Shown here: positions 12,192 through 12,806 of the stretch, one piece after another
How positions within the stretch are numbered: the first letter of the stretch is position 1
Layout: each line of letters starts with the position of its first letter
From: an uncultured Alphaproteobacteria bacterium
GTDB lineage: Bacteria; Pseudomonadota; Alphaproteobacteria; Reyranellales; Reyranellaceae
Direction of reading: 5' to 3'
DNA length: 12,806 bases
NCBI GenBank assembly: GCA_903929895.1
Contig: CAIYWM010000491.1
Span: forward strand, 1 to 12,806
Program-made: the position numbers and the translations under genes
Notes under the pieces: model-generated
The model's database searches: none
Told to the model about the DNA's origin: nothing
What the model saw: only the letters and a program-made list of their open reading frames with translations

Positions 12192-12806
12192 ATGAGCCAA
12201 AGCCCCGCGACCGGTGGTAGCCGACAGACCCAGGTCCAGACTCGCGCCGTCACCGACGACGAAGCCGGAATGCGCCTCGACCGCTGGTTCCAGCGCCACT
12301 TTCCCGAGTTGAGCCACGGCGCGCTGCAGAAGCTCCTGCGCACCGGCCAGGTCCGGATCGACGGCAAGCGCACCGAGGGCAAGGACCGGGTCGAACCGGG
12401 GCAGTCGGTCCGTCTGCCGCCGGGTGTGACGAATTCGCCGCCGCCCAAGCCCAGGGCGGCTTCGACATCGACGTCGACCGTCTCGGACCGCGACGCCGCC
12501 GAGATCCAGAGCATGGTGATCCATCGCGACGATCACGTGATCGTGCTGAACAAGCCGCCGGGGCTGGCGGTGCAGGGCGGCAGTGGCACGGAGAAGCACA
12601 TCGACGGGATGCTGGATGCGCTGCGCTTCGGCTTCGAGCCGCGGCCGCGCCTGGTCCACCGGCTCGACAAGGACACGAGTGGCCTGTTGCTGATCGCGCG
12701 GACGGGCCAGGCGGCCAAGCGGCTGGCCGAGTCGTTCCGGGACCGCGAGACGGAGAAGCTCTACTGGGCCATCGTCGTCGGCGTGCCGTCAAAGAAGGAG
12801 GGCGCG
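12192..12806 (+). CDS. RluC/RluD-family 23S rRNA pseudouridine synthase (5' part)
   Basis: The first 205 codons, running off the window end in frame. The enzyme family isomerises specific uridines of 23S rRNA to pseudouridine. An N-terminal S4 RNA-binding domain (about 27-75, MRLDRWFQRHFPELSHGALQKLL...GQVRIDGKR) is followed by a Pro/Ser/Thr-rich linker (about 80-105) and the RluA-type catalytic domain: VIVLNKPPGLAVQGG (116-130) and HRLDKDTSGLLLIAR (156-170), with D159 the catalytic aspartate. A leading segment, MSQSPATGGSRQTQVQTRAVTDDEAG, precedes the S4 domain. The start ATG at 12192 is the first available with a sensible N-terminus. RluC (three sites near 955-2580) and RluD (1911-1917) cannot be separated on this fragment; genes next to degP/rarA in relatives are usually called rluC. 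Confidence 0.92.
   Translation, partial: MSQSPATGGSRQTQVQTRAVTDDEAGMRLDRWFQRHFPELSHGALQKLLRTGQVRIDGKRTEGKDRVEPGQSVRLPPGVTNSPPPKPRAASTSTSTVSDRDAAEIQSMVIHRDDHVIVLNKPPGLAVQGGSGTEKHIDGMLDALRFGFEPRPRLVHRLDKDTSGLLLIARTGQAAKRLAESFRDRETEKLYWAIVVGVPSKKEGA

Noticed and set aside
11234..12195. Several minus- and plus-strand frames overlapping the hydrolase gene
   Set aside because: Only the 296-aa frame contains the ordered Ser-Asp-His set of an alpha/beta hydrolase; the others are shadows.
1..12806. tRNA, rRNA, CRISPR array, toxin-antitoxin or defence cassette
   Set aside because: Reading both strands I saw no cloverleaf, no regularly spaced direct repeats beyond the 36-bp array, and no small gene pair with such motifs.

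Overview
The window is high-GC bacterial chromosome with compact, mostly housekeeping gene content. The gene set suggests an alphaproteobacterium: the tail of a DUF4175-family protein, a short zinc-ribbon membrane protein next to hpt, a coenzyme-B12-dependent class II ribonucleotide reductase, and a DegP/HtrA protease followed by rarA. An orphan Bug/TctC-type periplasmic binding protein hints at a Reyranella-like or Rhodospirillales-type lineage. That placement is an inference from gene content only.

Layout. (1) 1-240 (+): C-terminus of a DUF4175/TIGR02302-type protein. (2) 241-434: convergent spacer with a 9-bp degenerate tandem repeat and two stem-loops. (3) 435-1702 (-): a probable two-gene unit, zinc-ribbon/single-TM protein then hypoxanthine phosphoribosyltransferase. 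(4) 1802-5895 (+): plsC-like acyltransferase, class II ribonucleotide reductase (nrdJ), and a ketopantoate reductase-like dehydrogenase 6 nt after nrdJ. (5) 5896-6897 (-): Bug/TctC binding protein, stop-to-stop against the reductase with no spacer. (6) 7034-9717 (+): DegP-like protease and the AAA+ ATPase RarA, 20 nt apart. (7) 9746-12156 (-): L,D-transpeptidase and a dienelactone-hydrolase-family protein. (8) 12192-12806 (+, runs off the end): RluC/RluD-type pseudouridine synthase.

Main themes are DNA precursor supply and genome maintenance (hpt, nrdJ, rarA), envelope lipid, protein and wall upkeep (plsC, degP, L,D-transpeptidase), translation (rluC/D) and solute capture (Bug). I found no tRNA, rRNA, CRISPR array, insertion sequence, integrase or phage gene, and no convincing new biological system. 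What merits a second look is small-scale: the tandem repeat, a dyad upstream of the protease, promoter-like elements abutting start codons (possible leaderless mRNAs), the zero-spacer convergent stops, and an HX4E variant of the acyltransferase motif. Several starts are non-ATG (hpt TTG, rarA GTG, L,D-transpeptidase GTG), and three genes have starts inside much longer open frames: the zinc-ribbon gene at 1702, the protease at 7034, and rluC/D at 12192.
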